A stretch of 64,000 nucleotides of DNA from NCBI GenBank assembly GCA_016126655.1, contig CP065955.1, forward strand, positions 496,001-560,000, written 5' to 3'. Source of the DNA: Aerococcaceae bacterium zg-1292 (lineage in GTDB: Bacteria; Bacillota; Bacilli; Lactobacillales; Aerococcaceae). The position numbers and the translations under genes were made by a program. Shown here in pieces: positions 55,201 through 63,857 of the stretch. The notes below the pieces were generated by a model, which worked only from the letters and a program-made list of their open reading frames with translations, did not search any database and was not told the origin of the DNA. The stretch's first letter is position 1. Every line of letters starts with the position of its first letter.

Positions 55201-55205
55201 AATAG
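46209..55205 (+). CDS. apuA: giant LPxTG-anchored amylopullulanase (alpha-amylase plus pullulanase)
   Basis: The 2,998-residue surface protein carries two GH13 enzymes. A YSIRK-like signal begins near Tyr21. CBM41 modules lie at about 143 and 262. An alpha-amylase follows (about 483-960) with Asp699, Glu728 and Asp794 (GFRVDTVKN, LIGESWG, SSHDEDG). Two more CBM41 modules lie at about 997 and 1113. A CBM48-pullulanase follows (about 1310-1990) with Asp1644, Glu1673 and Asp1761, near-identical to the upstream paralogue. Residues about 2015-2700 are Pro/Glu/Gly/Lys repeats. A folded module follows (about 2715-2830), then a linker and LPKTG (from 2959) with span and charged tail. It resembles streptococcal ApuA but is larger. 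ATG follows TGGAGG. Confidence 0.95.
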   Translation: MVGKNNSDWKRRKQAQKIEKYGIRRFKVGVASVVIGAGLFLAGPAIEAQEVESNPAVDTAESSQAVDDEALSATKDEIEDENKTVPADVSTEEDKSEVSDSTPEIPSDDDAVKETQENNTVTPEKMVAPPDANAEAKETKEEPIAEGYMRLHFKKLPEEKIDQLGLWTWGGVEKTLENWPKGAHRFDKSKKDDYGYYLDVKQSETPGEIGYLLVDTTGTDDASTKITPTDQSVKLLDKSMNEAWIDEKFETSSFRPVENEQMLRVNYLRKDNNYENLGLWTWGDVENKSENWPHGALPFDKVGKYGRYVDVPLSKGLNSIAEFLVVNRKNNTKLIEDLKFTNRKKYSQVFLREGDPYVYTNPYFIKEAEDIDPSNATKGDEKVELKASIKRDVQSNHFALLDVEVKKPDNVEIKKIIADASAIGMSKELAISPELKRIALTATHDIKPGEYEIPIRAYDQNNKYYETKVRVKVIEHKKQAGDLDWDEQVIYFMVTDRFKDGDTTNNNPYKLPYDKAVNKGGVYHGGDFKGIIEKLDYLQKLGVTAIWITPIVENVRYDTSVGKENGEYYAYHGYWASDFEKLNPYLGTLEEFHELIDKAAERNIRIMVDVVLNHAGYGMKKGDKPKTSQIPTEKEQEKFDGMIRKEDGLDADTQRSLSGLPDFETERHEVRDQLVKWQASWLEKATTKKGNSIYGFRVDTVKNVDDTTWQHFKNVLAEKDSDFHLIGESWGASYKNTNNDLGDGKLDSLLDFGFKDIAKKFVNGQLEEAEKELIERNKKLTSAATLGQFLSSHDEDGFLDSLQNDKNKQKIAATLQLTAKGQPVIYYGEEIGHTGKNNWPFYTNRYDFDWSKVEGNDLHKHYQTLLAFRKNHSELLARGERSTVAGSNDEKWLMTKREFQGQKAYVGTNLNDKATELSLEVSSEATEIKDHYTNKTYKSTLCEDGKYRVALKAPSISEGGTLLLTATNGDIQSVTRAKEVTPPAPEAPTENEDVKPVEDGYVRMHFKKLPDQPQDTLGLWLWGDVEKPSEKVGQWPNGATSFANAKKDSYGYYLDVKKSSPEAKRIDYLINNKEGKNLTENKSVELISPNVKEVWLDENYGIHYYKPLAEEKMVRVNYFRKDGKYDDLGLWTWGSSATPGKTWPKGLALDKEGKYGRYVDVPLKDLQEFGFLIVNQKTGQKTQEKNYEFKDLANHSQLFVRDDDSKVYTNPHYISQTVLNDAELVAENRMELGFTNLDGIDEAEMKKRLSITSADNKAIDIQKVEIQREASKVIVTGDFKSGKAPYTAQFEGKKVVARTGWKLTDAVNGYDGELGAKLDETGANADAKLWAPSAESVSLVVYDKDDNEKEIGRVALTRQEKGVWQKTVNAQKDLGIESLHNYAYHYEVVRNGKKYLVLDPYAKSMAAWNSDNPPAVPDGVVSKPVGKAAFVAPEKLGPALDFAKIKNFKKREDAVIYEAHVRDFTSDPNIKDELKSKFGTYKAFIERLDYLKELGVTHIQLLPIMNYYYGNELDNQKRLTEYKSGNSNYNWGYDPQHYFSLTGMYSENPKDPSKRIEEFKELVNEIHKRGMGVILDVVYNHTAALHVLEDIEPNYYHFMNSKGVAKESFGGGRLGTTHKMSRRLLVDSIKYLTEQFKIDGYRFDMMGDHDAKSIQEAFDAAKAINPNMLMLGEGWKTYTGDDNHPEQAADQSWMSKTDSVGSFSDEMRNELKSGYGSEGQPRFLTNGARSINTIFNNILGRPGNFNADDPGDVVQYIAAHDNLTLYDVIAQSIKKDPKYHNEEILKRVRLGNSLILTAQGTPFIHSGQEYGRTKQFLHPDYKTTVDESKVPNKSTYLTDEQGKPFEYPYFIHDSYDSSDAVNRFDWQKVTDREKYAEHVLTKEYTKGLIAIRRSTDAFSRGTKKEIDENVKLITVPNNDSEAPIKQDDLVVGYQAVASNGDIYAVFVNADKNKRKIKYGKDFAHLKNAKLIADGRQAGLTEIAKPQGVAMSDDGVTLDGLTTAIMLIKKAEDAKPEEEPVLPTPDKEKPAVPDEGKSDSEKPSTPNDGEGETNDDSAEANTPKEDETPDKSQEGGNAETPGESDGNGEAEAPGKSDGNGEAEVPGKSDGNGKTDTPEAPSNKDEAPEQPSAPEVPKEGETSGDSDTPGASEKPGEKGQPEAPKEDGKTPGTPEAPGKEDGKSEAPGTKGDTPNTPNTPEAPVKPEAPGESDNKSETPEESGKDDVTLGESDKPGGEAETPDAPKEDGKTPGTPEAPGKEDGKPEVPEETGKEERPGEKEKEQPGTKGDTPNTPNTPGVPDKPKVPGESDNKPETPEESGKDDVTPGESDKPGGEAETPEKPKTPKEDGTNPGTPDAPGKGEDTPGTPEAPGKEDGKSEVPEETGKEEQPGEKEKEQPGTKGDTPNTPNTPGAPDKPEVPGESDNKPETPEESGKDDVTPGESDKPGGEAETPEKPKNPKEDGKTPGTPEAPDKPEVPGESDNKSETPEESGKDDVTPGESDKPGGEAETSEKPKTPKEDGKNPGTSDTPGTPEAPGKEDGKPEAPEETGEEEQPGEKEKEQPGTKEDTPNTPNTPGAPDKPEVPGESDNKPETPEESGKDGVTPDKSQKPGGEAETPEKPKTPKEDGKTPGTPDTSGKGEDTPGTPEAPGKEEGKPEVPEETGKSEKPGTKGDAPNEAGKTPGNPETPKTPSAPEEFDKNDTPDKAKSEVHHDASTDVQVKLTGEDVNRGLKLTVKHVNTNPFDKSMDNELKDKDYDLYNIYFVNSQGKVERIKSEAFVTVPRDTAKKLLGVYYVATTGMAEALPFETVGDSVRFKVTHFSYYALVYATQTKQGEQPDDGKAQENGQSGAENTPDKGQSGKTTPNDNGQLGGKQSQDKDKSKTPNAPGKNDSTQTESQDSDKAKDSDSSAKEQPKTEQKDVQKSDANSAEAKSNKSDAKEQSSTPAATTNKVATTSEQLPKTGERDAYLIFSAAALSILAGIGMVSAKREEFDAEAVE
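52280..54310 (+). repeat. coding Pro/Glu/Gly-rich repeat region of the amylopullulanase
   Basis: About 680 codons consist of shuffled short blocks such as PGESDNK, PETPEESGKDDV, GGEAETPEKPK, PGTPEAPGKEDGK and PGTKGDTPNTPNTPG. The block around PGESDNK recurs near 52820, 53113, 53456, 53633 and 53952, so the spacing is irregular (about 293, 343, 177 and 319 bases). It probably acts as a long stalk across the cell wall. Repeat number is likely to vary between strains. Long open frames on the other strand and in other frames arise from the repeated codons and are not genes. Confidence 0.9.
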
Positions 55206-55240
55206 TTATAAAAAGAGATAGTTTCGGACTCTTGAAAAAT

Positions 55241-55279
55241 AAACACTCCTTAATCAAATTAGATTGAGGGGTGTTTTTT
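55241..55279 (+). terminator. terminator after the amylopullulanase gene
   Basis: AACACTCCT and GGGGTGTT form a stem with inner AATC/GATT, followed by TTTTT. Confidence 0.88.
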
Positions 55280-55361
55280 AGCGCAAAACACAGCAAAAAT
55301 TTTAAATCACAAACCCCTTAAATATTTAACTAGTTGAAGTAAATTGATTGACCATACACGA

Positions 55362-55392
55362 TGAAAAACTGTCTAAAATAATACAGTTTTTT
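55362..55392 (+). terminator. terminator-like hairpin upstream of pdhA
   Basis: GAAAAACTGT and ACAGTTTTTTC pair around a ten-base AT-rich loop, giving a stem with a T run. It lies in the 447-base gap before pdhA, with no gene just before it, and may be a leader attenuator or a second terminator. Nothing else in 55280-55640 is clear. Confidence 0.5.
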
Positions 55393-55568
55393 CAATGTTT
55401 TACAACAGATTACTAGGGATAATATCGCAATAATATGAAAATATAGCTAAATTTCAAATATGTATTGTGCCAAAAAATATTTTTGAGTGCGATTTCACAA
55501 ACTATAGAAATGCTTTATTGTAGGGGATAGCTCGAGGTTTTTCTCTTGCATTTACAAGTTGATAGTGA

Positions 55569-56761
<1,193 letters not shown>

Positions 56762-56762
<1 letters not shown>

Positions 56763-57739
56763 TGGCTCAATTAACGATGATTCAAGCGATTACTCAAGCA
56801 ATCGCAACAGAATTACGCAATGATAACCGTACATTAGTTTTCGGTGAAGACGTTGGTAAAAACGGTGGGGTATTCCGTGCAACAGAAGGATTACAAGATG
56901 AATTCGGTGAAGAGCGTGTATTCAATACTCCTTTAGCAGAATCAGGTATCGGTGGTTTAGCAGTTGGTTTAGCATTAACTGGTTACCGTCCAATCCCAGA
57001 AATTCAATTCTTAGGTTTCGTATTTGAAGTAATGGACTCAGTAGTGGCGCAAGCTGCTCGTTACCGTTACCGTATGGGTGGTACGCGCAATATGCCAATT
57101 ACTTTCCGTGCACCATTTGGTGGTGGGGTACATACGCCAGAATTACATGCGGATAACTTAGAAGGTTTATTAGCACAATCACCAGGTATTAAAGTAGTAA
57201 TCCCATCTGGTCCATATGATGCGAAAGGTTTATTAATTTCAGCAATTCGCGATAATGACCCAGTATTCTTCTTAGAACATATGAAATTATACCGTTCATT
57301 CCGTGAAGAAGTACCTGAAAAAGAATATACCATTCCTTTAGGTAAAGCGAATGTTGTAAAAGAAGGTACTGATGTATCTGTTATTACTTACGGTGCGATG
57401 GTTCGTGAAGCTGTTAAAGCCGCTGAAGCACTAGAAAAAGATGGTATCTCAGTAGAAATCGTTGACTTACGTACCGTTCAACCATTAGATATTGAAACGA
57501 TTTTAGAAACAGTTAAGAAAACAAATCGTGTCGTAGTCGTACAAGAAGCACAACGTCAAGCAGGTGTAGGTGCGCGTGTGATGGCAGAAATTTCGGAACG
57601 TGCTATCTTAGACTTAGAAGCACCAATCGGATTTGTTGCAGCTCCGGATACAGTTTTCCCATTTGGTCAAGCAGAAAAAGATTGGTTGCCAAATGCGGCT
57701 GATATTGAAGCTCAAGTACGTGAAACATACGCATTCTAA
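56762..57739 (+). CDS. pdhB: pyruvate dehydrogenase E1 component, beta subunit
   Basis: The 325-residue partner of PdhA has the family markers [37 protein letters not shown] and [13 protein letters not shown]. It closes the thiamine diphosphate site. Its ATG overlaps the TAA of pdhA by one base. It is followed by a 144-base gap before pdhC. Confidence 0.96.
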
Positions 57740-57883
57740 TTTTTGATACAGATATTAACATGGGTAGTGGTGGCAAGGTTTAACGACATTGTCATGACTG
57801 CCTCGGTTAATAATGTACATTGGAATCCGCATTGAAACCATAAAACAAGCGAATAAAATGATAAACATAAGGAGAAATAAATC

Positions 57884-59512
57884 ATGGCATTTTTATTTAA
57901 ATTACCTGAGCTTGGCGAAGGAATCGTCGAAGGCGAAGTAGCGTCATGGCCAGTTAAAGAAGGCGACGAAATTAAAGAAGACGATGTCTTAGTAGAAATT
58001 CAAAACGATAAATCAGTAGAAGCAATCCCTTCACCAGTTTCTGGTAAAATCGTGAAAATTCATGTTCCAGAAGGGACAGTAGCAGTAGTCGGAGATGTCT
58101 TGGTTGAAATTGATGCACCAGGACACGAAACAACTGCAGCAGCAACATCACCAGCATCACCAGCGGCAGCGCCGGTTACAGTTGCTGACGAAACAGCACC
58201 AGCAGAATCTTCAGCTACAACAGGTACTTATCAATTCACATTGCCAGAATTAGGCGAAGGTATCGTTGAAGGTGAAGTTGCATCATGGCCAGTAAAAGAA
58301 GGCGATGAAATTAAAGAAGATGATGTCTTAGTAGAAATTCAAAACGATAAATCAGTAGAAGCAATCCCTTCACCAGTTTCTGGTAAAATTACAAAAATCG
58401 TAGTACCAGAAGGAACTGTAGCAGTAGTTGGAGATGTATTAGTTGAAATTGCAGTAGAAGGACATACAGCGTCACCTGCAGCAGCAACAACACCAGCTGC
58501 GCCTGCTTCACCAAGTACGCCAACATCACCTGCAGCAAACAAACCTGTAAAAGCAGCTGAGCCAAATCGTCGTGTACTAGCGATGCCATCTGTTCGTAAA
58601 TTTGCTCGTGACAAAGGCATTGACATTACATTAGTGACAGGTACTGGTTCAAATGGCCGTGTAACCAAAGAAGATATTGAAAACTTCAATGGTTCTGCGC
58701 CAGCAGCACAACCAGCATCAGCACCTGCTCAAGCAGCAACAACATCATCAGCTCCAGCTCCAGCTAAAGAAAGTGCGCCAGCAGCACCATACAAATCAGC
58801 AACGCCTGAAGCGGAAGTACGTGAACCGATGAGTGGTATGCGTAAAGCAATTGCTAAAGCAATGGTCAACTCTAAACATACTGCACCTCACGTAACACAC
58901 TTTGATGAAATTGAAGTATCTGCATTATGGGATCACCGTAAGAAATTTAAAGATATTGCTGCAGAACGCGATACTAAGTTAACATTCTTACCATATGCTG
59001 TGAAAGCTTTAGTAGCAACCTTGAAAAAATTCCCAATCTTGAACGCATCTATCGATGATTCAACAAACGAAATTGTATTTAAAAACTATTTCAACATCGG
59101 TATCGCAACAGATACAGACCGTGGTTTATATGTACCAGTTATTCGTGATGCAAATACAAAATCAATGTTTGAAATTGCTGATTCAATTACAGAATTAGCT
59201 AATAAAGCGCACGCAGGTAAATTAGCAGCTAACGAAATGGGCAATGGCTCAATGACAATCTCTAATATCGGTTCAGCTGGTGGTAAATGGTTCACACCAA
59301 TTATCAACCATCCAGAAGTGGCGATTTTAGGATTTGGTTCTATTGTTCAACAACCAATCGTTAACGAAGAGGGCGAGTTAGCAGTCGGACGTGTCATTAA
59401 ATTATCATTGAGTTATGATCACCGTATTGTTGATGGCGCAACTGCTCAAAAAGCAATGAACGAATTCAAACGTTTATTAGCAAACCCAGAATTATTATTA
59501 ATGGAAGGTTAA
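57884..59512 (+). CDS. pdhC: dihydrolipoamide acetyltransferase (E2), two lipoyl domains
   Basis: The 542-residue E2 core moves acetyl groups to CoA. Two lipoyl domains lie at about 1-80 and 114-193, each with the lipoyl lysine in QNDKSVEA. Ala/Pro-rich linkers separate them. The E1/E3-binding domain follows ([18 protein letters not shown], about 225-265), then the acetyltransferase with DHRIVDGA at the end. The two lipoyl coding stretches share an identical 68-base segment (57983-58050 and 58322-58389), evidence for recent duplication or gene conversion. AAGGAG precedes the ATG. Confidence 0.96.
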   Translation: MAFLFKLPELGEGIVEGEVASWPVKEGDEIKEDDVLVEIQNDKSVEAIPSPVSGKIVKIHVPEGTVAVVGDVLVEIDAPGHETTAAATSPASPAAAPVTVADETAPAESSATTGTYQFTLPELGEGIVEGEVASWPVKEGDEIKEDDVLVEIQNDKSVEAIPSPVSGKITKIVVPEGTVAVVGDVLVEIAVEGHTASPAAATTPAAPASPSTPTSPAANKPVKAAEPNRRVLAMPSVRKFARDKGIDITLVTGTGSNGRVTKEDIENFNGSAPAAQPASAPAQAATTSSAPAPAKESAPAAPYKSATPEAEVREPMSGMRKAIAKAMVNSKHTAPHVTHFDEIEVSALWDHRKKFKDIAAERDTKLTFLPYAVKALVATLKKFPILNASIDDSTNEIVFKNYFNIGIATDTDRGLYVPVIRDANTKSMFEIADSITELANKAHAGKLAANEMGNGSMTISNIGSAGGKWFTPIINHPEVAILGFGSIVQQPIVNEEGELAVGRVIKLSLSYDHRIVDGATAQKAMNEFKRLLANPELLLMEG

Positions 59513-59522
59513 GGTGTAAATT

Positions 59523-60929
59523 ATGGTAGTTGGAGATTTTGCAATTGAACTCGATACAGTCGTTATTGGTTCAGGACCTGGTGGATATGTCGCAGCAATT
59601 CGTGCAGCGCAATTAGGTCAAAAAGTAGCGATTATCGAAAAAGAATTTATCGGTGGAACGTGTTTAAACGTTGGATGTATTCCATCAAAAGCGTTAATTA
59701 GTGCAGGTCATACCTATCATAACGCTAAACATGGCGATCACTTTGGTATTAACGCAAAAGATATTACTGTTGATTTCAAACGTACGCAAGAATGGAAAGA
59801 TAAAGAAGTCGTTGGTAAATTAACTGGTGGCGTGCGTATGTTATTGAAAAAGAATAAAGTAGAAATCATTGAAGGTGAAGCATTCTTCGTAGATGAGCAT
59901 ACTTTACGTGTTGTTACTGAAGATTCAGCACAAACTTACTCATTTAATAATGCAATCGTTGCGACAGGTAGTCGTCCAATTGAAATCAAAGGATTCAAAT
60001 ACAGCGAACGTGTGATTGACTCAACAGGTGCATTAGCATTAACTGATATTCCTAACGAAATGGTCGTTATCGGTGGTGGATACATTGGTAGTGAATTAGC
60101 AGGTGCATTTGCTAACTTCGGTACAAAAATTACGATTTTAGAAGGGTCAAATCAAATTATCCCAACATTTGAAAAAGATATGGTGGCATTGGTTGAAGCT
60201 GACTTTAAGAAAAAAGGTGTTGACGTTGTAACCAATGCAATGGCATTGAACTCAGAGGTTAATGGTGACCGTGTGAAAGTGACTTACGAAGTAGGTGGCA
60301 AACAACATACTATCGAAGCAGATTACTGCTTAGTAACGGTAGGACGTCGTCCAAATACTGATAACTGTGGTTTAGAAGTAGCAGGTGTTGTTATTGGTGA
60401 ACGTGGCTTAATCAATGTTGACAAACAAGGTCGTACTAACAAAGACAATATCTTTGCGATTGGGGATGCTGTACCAGGTGCTGCATTAGCACATAAAGCA
60501 AGTTACGAAGCAAAAGTTGCAGCTGAAGCAATCAGTGGTAAACCATCTAGCGTTGATTACAATGCAATGCCAGCAGTATGTTTTACTGACCCTGAATTAG
60601 CGTCCGTTGGATATACCGTAGAGCAAGCTAAAGAAGCTGGTTTAGATGTTAAAGCATCTAAATTCCCATTAGCAGGTAATGGTCGTGCATTATCATTAAA
60701 TGCAACAAACGGTTTTGTACGTTTAGTAACAACCAAAGAAGACAATGTAATTGTCGGTGCTCAAGTTGCCGGTGCGAATGCTTCTGACTTGATTGCTGAA
60801 TTAACATTAGCAGTTGAAGGTGGCTTAAATGCTGAAGATATCGCATTAACAATTCACTCTCATCCATCATTAGCAGAAACAGTGATGGATGCTGCAGAAT
60901 TAGCATTAGGGCATCCAATTCACATCTAA
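59523..60929 (+). CDS. pdhD: dihydrolipoamide dehydrogenase (E3)
   Basis: The 468-residue flavoprotein reoxidises lipoamide with NAD+. [21 protein letters not shown] is the FAD fold, [13 protein letters not shown] the redox disulfide, [15 protein letters not shown] the NAD fold, and [11 protein letters not shown] holds the catalytic His. It begins ten bases after pdhC. It is a relative of the glutathione reductase in this window. A terminator follows, closing the operon. Confidence 0.97.
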   Translation: MVVGDFAIELDTVVIGSGPGGYVAAIRAAQLGQKVAIIEKEFIGGTCLNVGCIPSKALISAGHTYHNAKHGDHFGINAKDITVDFKRTQEWKDKEVVGKLTGGVRMLLKKNKVEIIEGEAFFVDEHTLRVVTEDSAQTYSFNNAIVATGSRPIEIKGFKYSERVIDSTGALALTDIPNEMVVIGGGYIGSELAGAFANFGTKITILEGSNQIIPTFEKDMVALVEADFKKKGVDVVTNAMALNSEVNGDRVKVTYEVGGKQHTIEADYCLVTVGRRPNTDNCGLEVAGVVIGERGLINVDKQGRTNKDNIFAIGDAVPGAALAHKASYEAKVAAEAISGKPSSVDYNAMPAVCFTDPELASVGYTVEQAKEAGLDVKASKFPLAGNGRALSLNATNGFVRLVTTKEDNVIVGAQVAGANASDLIAELTLAVEGGLNAEDIALTIHSHPSLAETVMDAAELALGHPIHI

Positions 60930-60939
60930 TTGGATTAAG

Positions 60940-60973
60940 TAAAGTTGATAGGGGAAACTCTGTCAACTTTTTT
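60940..60973 (+). terminator. terminator of the pdh operon
   Basis: AAAGTTGA pairs with TCAACTTT around a 14-base loop and is followed by a T run. Confidence 0.82.
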
Positions 60974-61122
60974 GGTTTGGGTATAATATTTGAAAATGAT
61001 TGTTGGTTAGCTAGTTACTTTCTGGTTTTTATTTGATGCATTCGCCTGGATGTAGGATTAAAAATATCCGTTGACTGCAAAGAAGTCTCAGTTGGTAGTA
61101 GCATTTTTCAACTCAAATACGC

Positions 61123-61163
61123 TATAATAAGAACATGTGAATTCAGCAAATGATAAATGCTGA
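61123..61163 (+). promoter_or_regulatory. tdk promoter and leader hairpin
   Basis: TATAAT (61123-61128) is the -10; no clear -35 is seen. TCAGCA and TGCTGA form a short hairpin at about 61143-61163 in the leader. The remaining 61164-61218 has no clear feature. Confidence 0.5.
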
Positions 61164-61233
61164 GTAGATGGTGAGTGTCTAAATTATTGACAGACGACTT
61201 TACCAGAATAATAGAGAAAAGGAGGCCTTTACT

Positions 61234-61809
61234 GTGGCACAATTCTTTTTTAAATATGGCGCAATGAATAGTGGGAAATCACTGGAAATTATTAAAGTAG
61301 CGCATAACTATGAGGAGCAAAATAAGCCAGTAGAAATCTTTACGAGTGCATTGGATAATCGTACTTCTGTTGGAACTGTTGCGAGTCGTACTGGGTATCA
61401 ACGGCAAGCGATTCCGATTACAGATGATATGGATTTATTTGAAACGATTAAAGCGATGGGACGCCGTTACTGTATTTTGATTGATGAGGCGCAATTTTTA
61501 AAAAAAGCTCAAATCTTGCAGTTAGCACGAGTAGTTGATGAATTAAATATTCCGGTCATGGCGTTTGGCTTAAAAAATGATTTTACCAATGATTTATTCG
61601 AAGGCTCAAAATATCTATTGTTATATGCAGATAAGATTGAAGAGATTAAAACTATTTGTTGGTTCTGCGACAAAAAAGCGAGTATGAATTTACGTATGGT
61701 GAATGGCGAACCAGTGTATGAAGGTGAACAAATTCAAATTGGTGGTAATGAATCATATTTACCAGTCTGTCGCAAATGTTATCACCAACCGAAAAGAATT
61801 GAAGACTAA
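61234..61809 (+). CDS. tdk: thymidine kinase
   Basis: The 191-residue type II thymidine kinase makes dTMP from thymidine in the salvage path. The P-loop is YGAMNSGKS (to residue 16). [10 protein letters not shown] is the Walker B-like region. The zinc site is formed by CWFC and CRKC. A GTG start lies eight bases after AAGGAGG. It precedes prfA and prmC, the usual order in Firmicutes. The 3' third of this gene is duplicated 595 bases downstream. Confidence 0.96.
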   Translation: MAQFFFKYGAMNSGKSLEIIKVAHNYEEQNKPVEIFTSALDNRTSVGTVASRTGYQRQAIPITDDMDLFETIKAMGRRYCILIDEAQFLKKAQILQLARVVDELNIPVMAFGLKNDFTNDLFEGSKYLLLYADKIEEIKTICWFCDKKASMNLRMVNGEPVYEGEQIQIGGNESYLPVCRKCYHQPKRIED

Positions 61810-61811
61810 GT

Positions 61812-62171
61812 AAAAAAATAAGTGAGCGCGAGTGCTCTGACTCGAACCACTGGAGCAAAGGTCGCCGAAGCGCCAACGCGCATCAAGAGCTATGCGAAGT
61901 GGAAGTCAAGGCTGCCCGAACGAACCAGAATAAAACATAGTGTGAGTGAGGGTGTTCAGTCTTGAACCACTGGAGAAAGGCTACGTAGTGCGAGTATCGC
62001 ACGTAGGAGACTTTTGAAGTGGATGTCAAGACTGCCCGAACGAACCAGAATAAGACATAGAGTGAGAGAGGGCGTTCAGTCTTGAATCACTGGAGAAAGG
62101 CACCGAAGTGCGAATATCGCACGCAGGGGGCTTTTGAAGTGGAAGTCAAGGCTGCCCGAACGAACTAGAAT
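61812..62171 (+). repeat. repeat cluster 8: three tandem units
   Basis: The units lie at about 61812-61931, 61932-62051 and 62052-62171. The first has a GAAGCGC...GCGCATC inner stem and mismatched outer arms. The second has arms CAGTCTTGA/TCAAGACTG and the GTGCG-AGTAT-CGCAC hairpin. The third has one arm changed. The last unit runs into AGGAGA before the chimeric prfA-tdk frame. Confidence 0.93.
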
Positions 62172-62182
62172 AGGAGACAGTT

Positions 62183-62404
62183 ATGTTTGAACAATTAGAT
62201 ACATTAATCTTTCGATTTGAAGCAGATAAGATTGAAGAGATTAAAACTATTTGTTGGTTCTGCGACAAAAAAGCGAGTATGAATTTACGTATGGTGAATG
62301 GCGAACCAGTGTATGAAGGTGAACAAATTCAAATTGGTGGTAATGAATCATATTTACCAGTCTGTCGCAAATGTTATCACCAACCGAAAAGAATTGAAGA
62401 CTAA
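62183..62404 (+). CDS. chimeric frame: prfA N-terminus joined to tdk C-terminus
   Basis: This 73-residue frame was made by the 595-bp duplication. Residues 1-13 are the start of release factor 1 ([13 protein letters not shown]) and residues 14-73 are the last 60 residues of thymidine kinase, including the zinc-binding cysteines (CWFC, CRKC). It has the prfA ribosome site and start. It can be neither a release factor nor a kinase (no P-loop, no GGQ), but a small zinc-binding protein could be made. Expression is unknown. Confidence 0.8.
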   Translation: MFEQLDTLIFRFEADKIEEIKTICWFCDKKASMNLRMVNGEPVYEGEQIQIGGNESYLPVCRKCYHQPKRIED

Positions 62405-62406
62405 GT

Positions 62407-62766
62407 AAAAAAATAAGTGAGCGCGAGTGCTCTGACTCGAACCACTGGAGCAAAGGTCGCCGAAGCGCCAACGCGCATCAAGAGCTATGCGAAGTGGAAG
62501 TCAAGGCTGCCCGAACGAACCAGAATAAAACATAGTGTGAGTGAGGGTGTTCAGTCTTGAACCACTGGAGAAAGGCTACGTAGTGCGAGTATCGCACGTA
62601 GGAGACTTTTGAAGTGGATGTCAAGACTGCCCGAACGAACCAGAATAAGACATAGAGTGAGAGAGGGCGTTCAGTCTTGAATCACTGGAGAAAGGCACCG
62701 AAGTGCGAATACCGCACGCAGGGGGCTTTTGAAGTGGAAGTTAAGGCTGCCCGAACGAGCTAGAAT
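62407..62766 (+). repeat. repeat cluster 9: duplicated copy of cluster 8
   Basis: Units at about 62407-62526, 62527-62646 and 62647-62766 are the copy of cluster 8 made by the 595-bp duplication, with a few base changes in the last unit. It lies directly before the ribosome site of the true prfA. Confidence 0.93.
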
Positions 62767-62777
62767 AGGAGACAGTT

Positions 62778-63857
62778 ATGTTTGAACAATTAGATACATT
62801 AATCTTTCGATTTGAAGAAGTGCACGAATTGTTAAGTGACCCAGCTGTAATTGCGGATACAAAACGATTACGTGATTTGACAATTGAAGAAAGTGATTTA
62901 CGACCGAAAGTTGAAAAAATTCGTCGCTATAAACAAGTCGAGCAAGAAATTGAAGATACTGAAGAAATGCTTGGCGAAGGTCTAGATGCTGAGATGGCTG
63001 AAATGGCCAAACTTGAATTATCCGAGTTGAAAGCAGAAAAAGAAAGCTTGCAAGAATCGATTCGTGTGATGATGCTACCAGAAGACCCTAATGATGGAAA
63101 AAACATTATTATGGAAATTCGTGGTGCAGCTGGTGGAGACGAAGCACAATTATTTGCGGGTGATTTATTAAATATGTATACACGCTACGCAGATAGTCAA
63201 GGTTGGAAAGTTGAAGTACTCGATGCGAATATTACTGGTATCGGTGGTTATAAGGAAGTATCCTTAATGATTACTGGTCACAAAGTATACAGCAAATTAA
63301 AATTTGAAAATGGCTCGCACCGTGTTCAGCGTGTTCCTGAGACAGAATCTCAAGGGCGTGTCCATACGTCAACTGCAACTGTTGTCGTGATGCCAGAAGC
63401 CGAAGAAATTGATTTTGAGTTAAATGATAATGATATCCGTGTGGATATTTATCACGCATCCGGTGCCGGTGGTCAGCACGTTAACAAAACTGCCTCTGCG
63501 GTACGTTTGACGCATATTCCTACGAATACAGTTGTGGCGATGCAAGATGAACGTTCTCAGTTGAAAAACCGTGAAAAAGCGATGAAAGTGTTGCGTGCAC
63601 GTGTTTATGATAAGATTCAATCTGAAGCACAAGCAGAGTTTGACTCAGCGCGTAAATTAGCTGTTGGTACGGGTGATCGTTCCGAGCGGATTCGTACGTA
63701 TAATTTCCCACAAAACCGCGTCACTGACCACCGTATTGGTTTAACAATTCAACAATTAGATGTTATTTTAAGTGGTAAATTAGATGAAATTATTGACGGC
63801 TTAGTTATGTTTGACCAAACGCAAAAATTGGAGGAGCTTAATGCGCCTAAACTCTAA
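62778..63857 (+). CDS. prfA: peptide chain release factor 1
   Basis: The 359-residue factor ends translation at UAA and [13 protein letters not shown] holds the GGQ (231-233) that triggers peptide release. [19 protein letters not shown] is the domain near the stop-codon reader, which includes PxT-like PET. The length is normal. AGGAGA precedes the ATG, in repeat cluster 9's tail. The stop overlaps prmC by 17 bases. Confidence 0.97.
   Translation: MFEQLDTLIFRFEEVHELLSDPAVIADTKRLRDLTIEESDLRPKVEKIRRYKQVEQEIEDTEEMLGEGLDAEMAEMAKLELSELKAEKESLQESIRVMMLPEDPNDGKNIIMEIRGAAGGDEAQLFAGDLLNMYTRYADSQGWKVEVLDANITGIGGYKEVSLMITGHKVYSKLKFENGSHRVQRVPETESQGRVHTSTATVVVMPEAEEIDFELNDNDIRVDIYHASGAGGQHVNKTASAVRLTHIPTNTVVAMQDERSQLKNREKAMKVLRARVYDKIQSEAQAEFDSARKLAVGTGDRSERIRTYNFPQNRVTDHRIGLTIQQLDVILSGKLDEIIDGLVMFDQTQKLEELNAPKL

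Larger units (their letters stand above)
61627..62816 (+). repeat. tandem 595-bp duplication across the tdk-prfA junction
   Basis: Copy 1 is 61627-62221 and copy 2 is 62222-62816. Each holds the tdk 3' end, three structured repeat units, the prfA ribosome site and the first codons of prfA. The copies differ at three or more bases near their ends (for example ATATCGC versus ATACCGC). The join has one base of shared sequence at most, so it did not form through long homology. It leaves both tdk and prfA whole and makes a chimeric frame. Confidence 0.95.

Noticed and set aside
57740-57883. Internal promoter or RNA element in the 144-base gap between pdhB and pdhC
   Set aside because: No convincing promoter or stable stem could be drawn by eye; the gap is unexplained.
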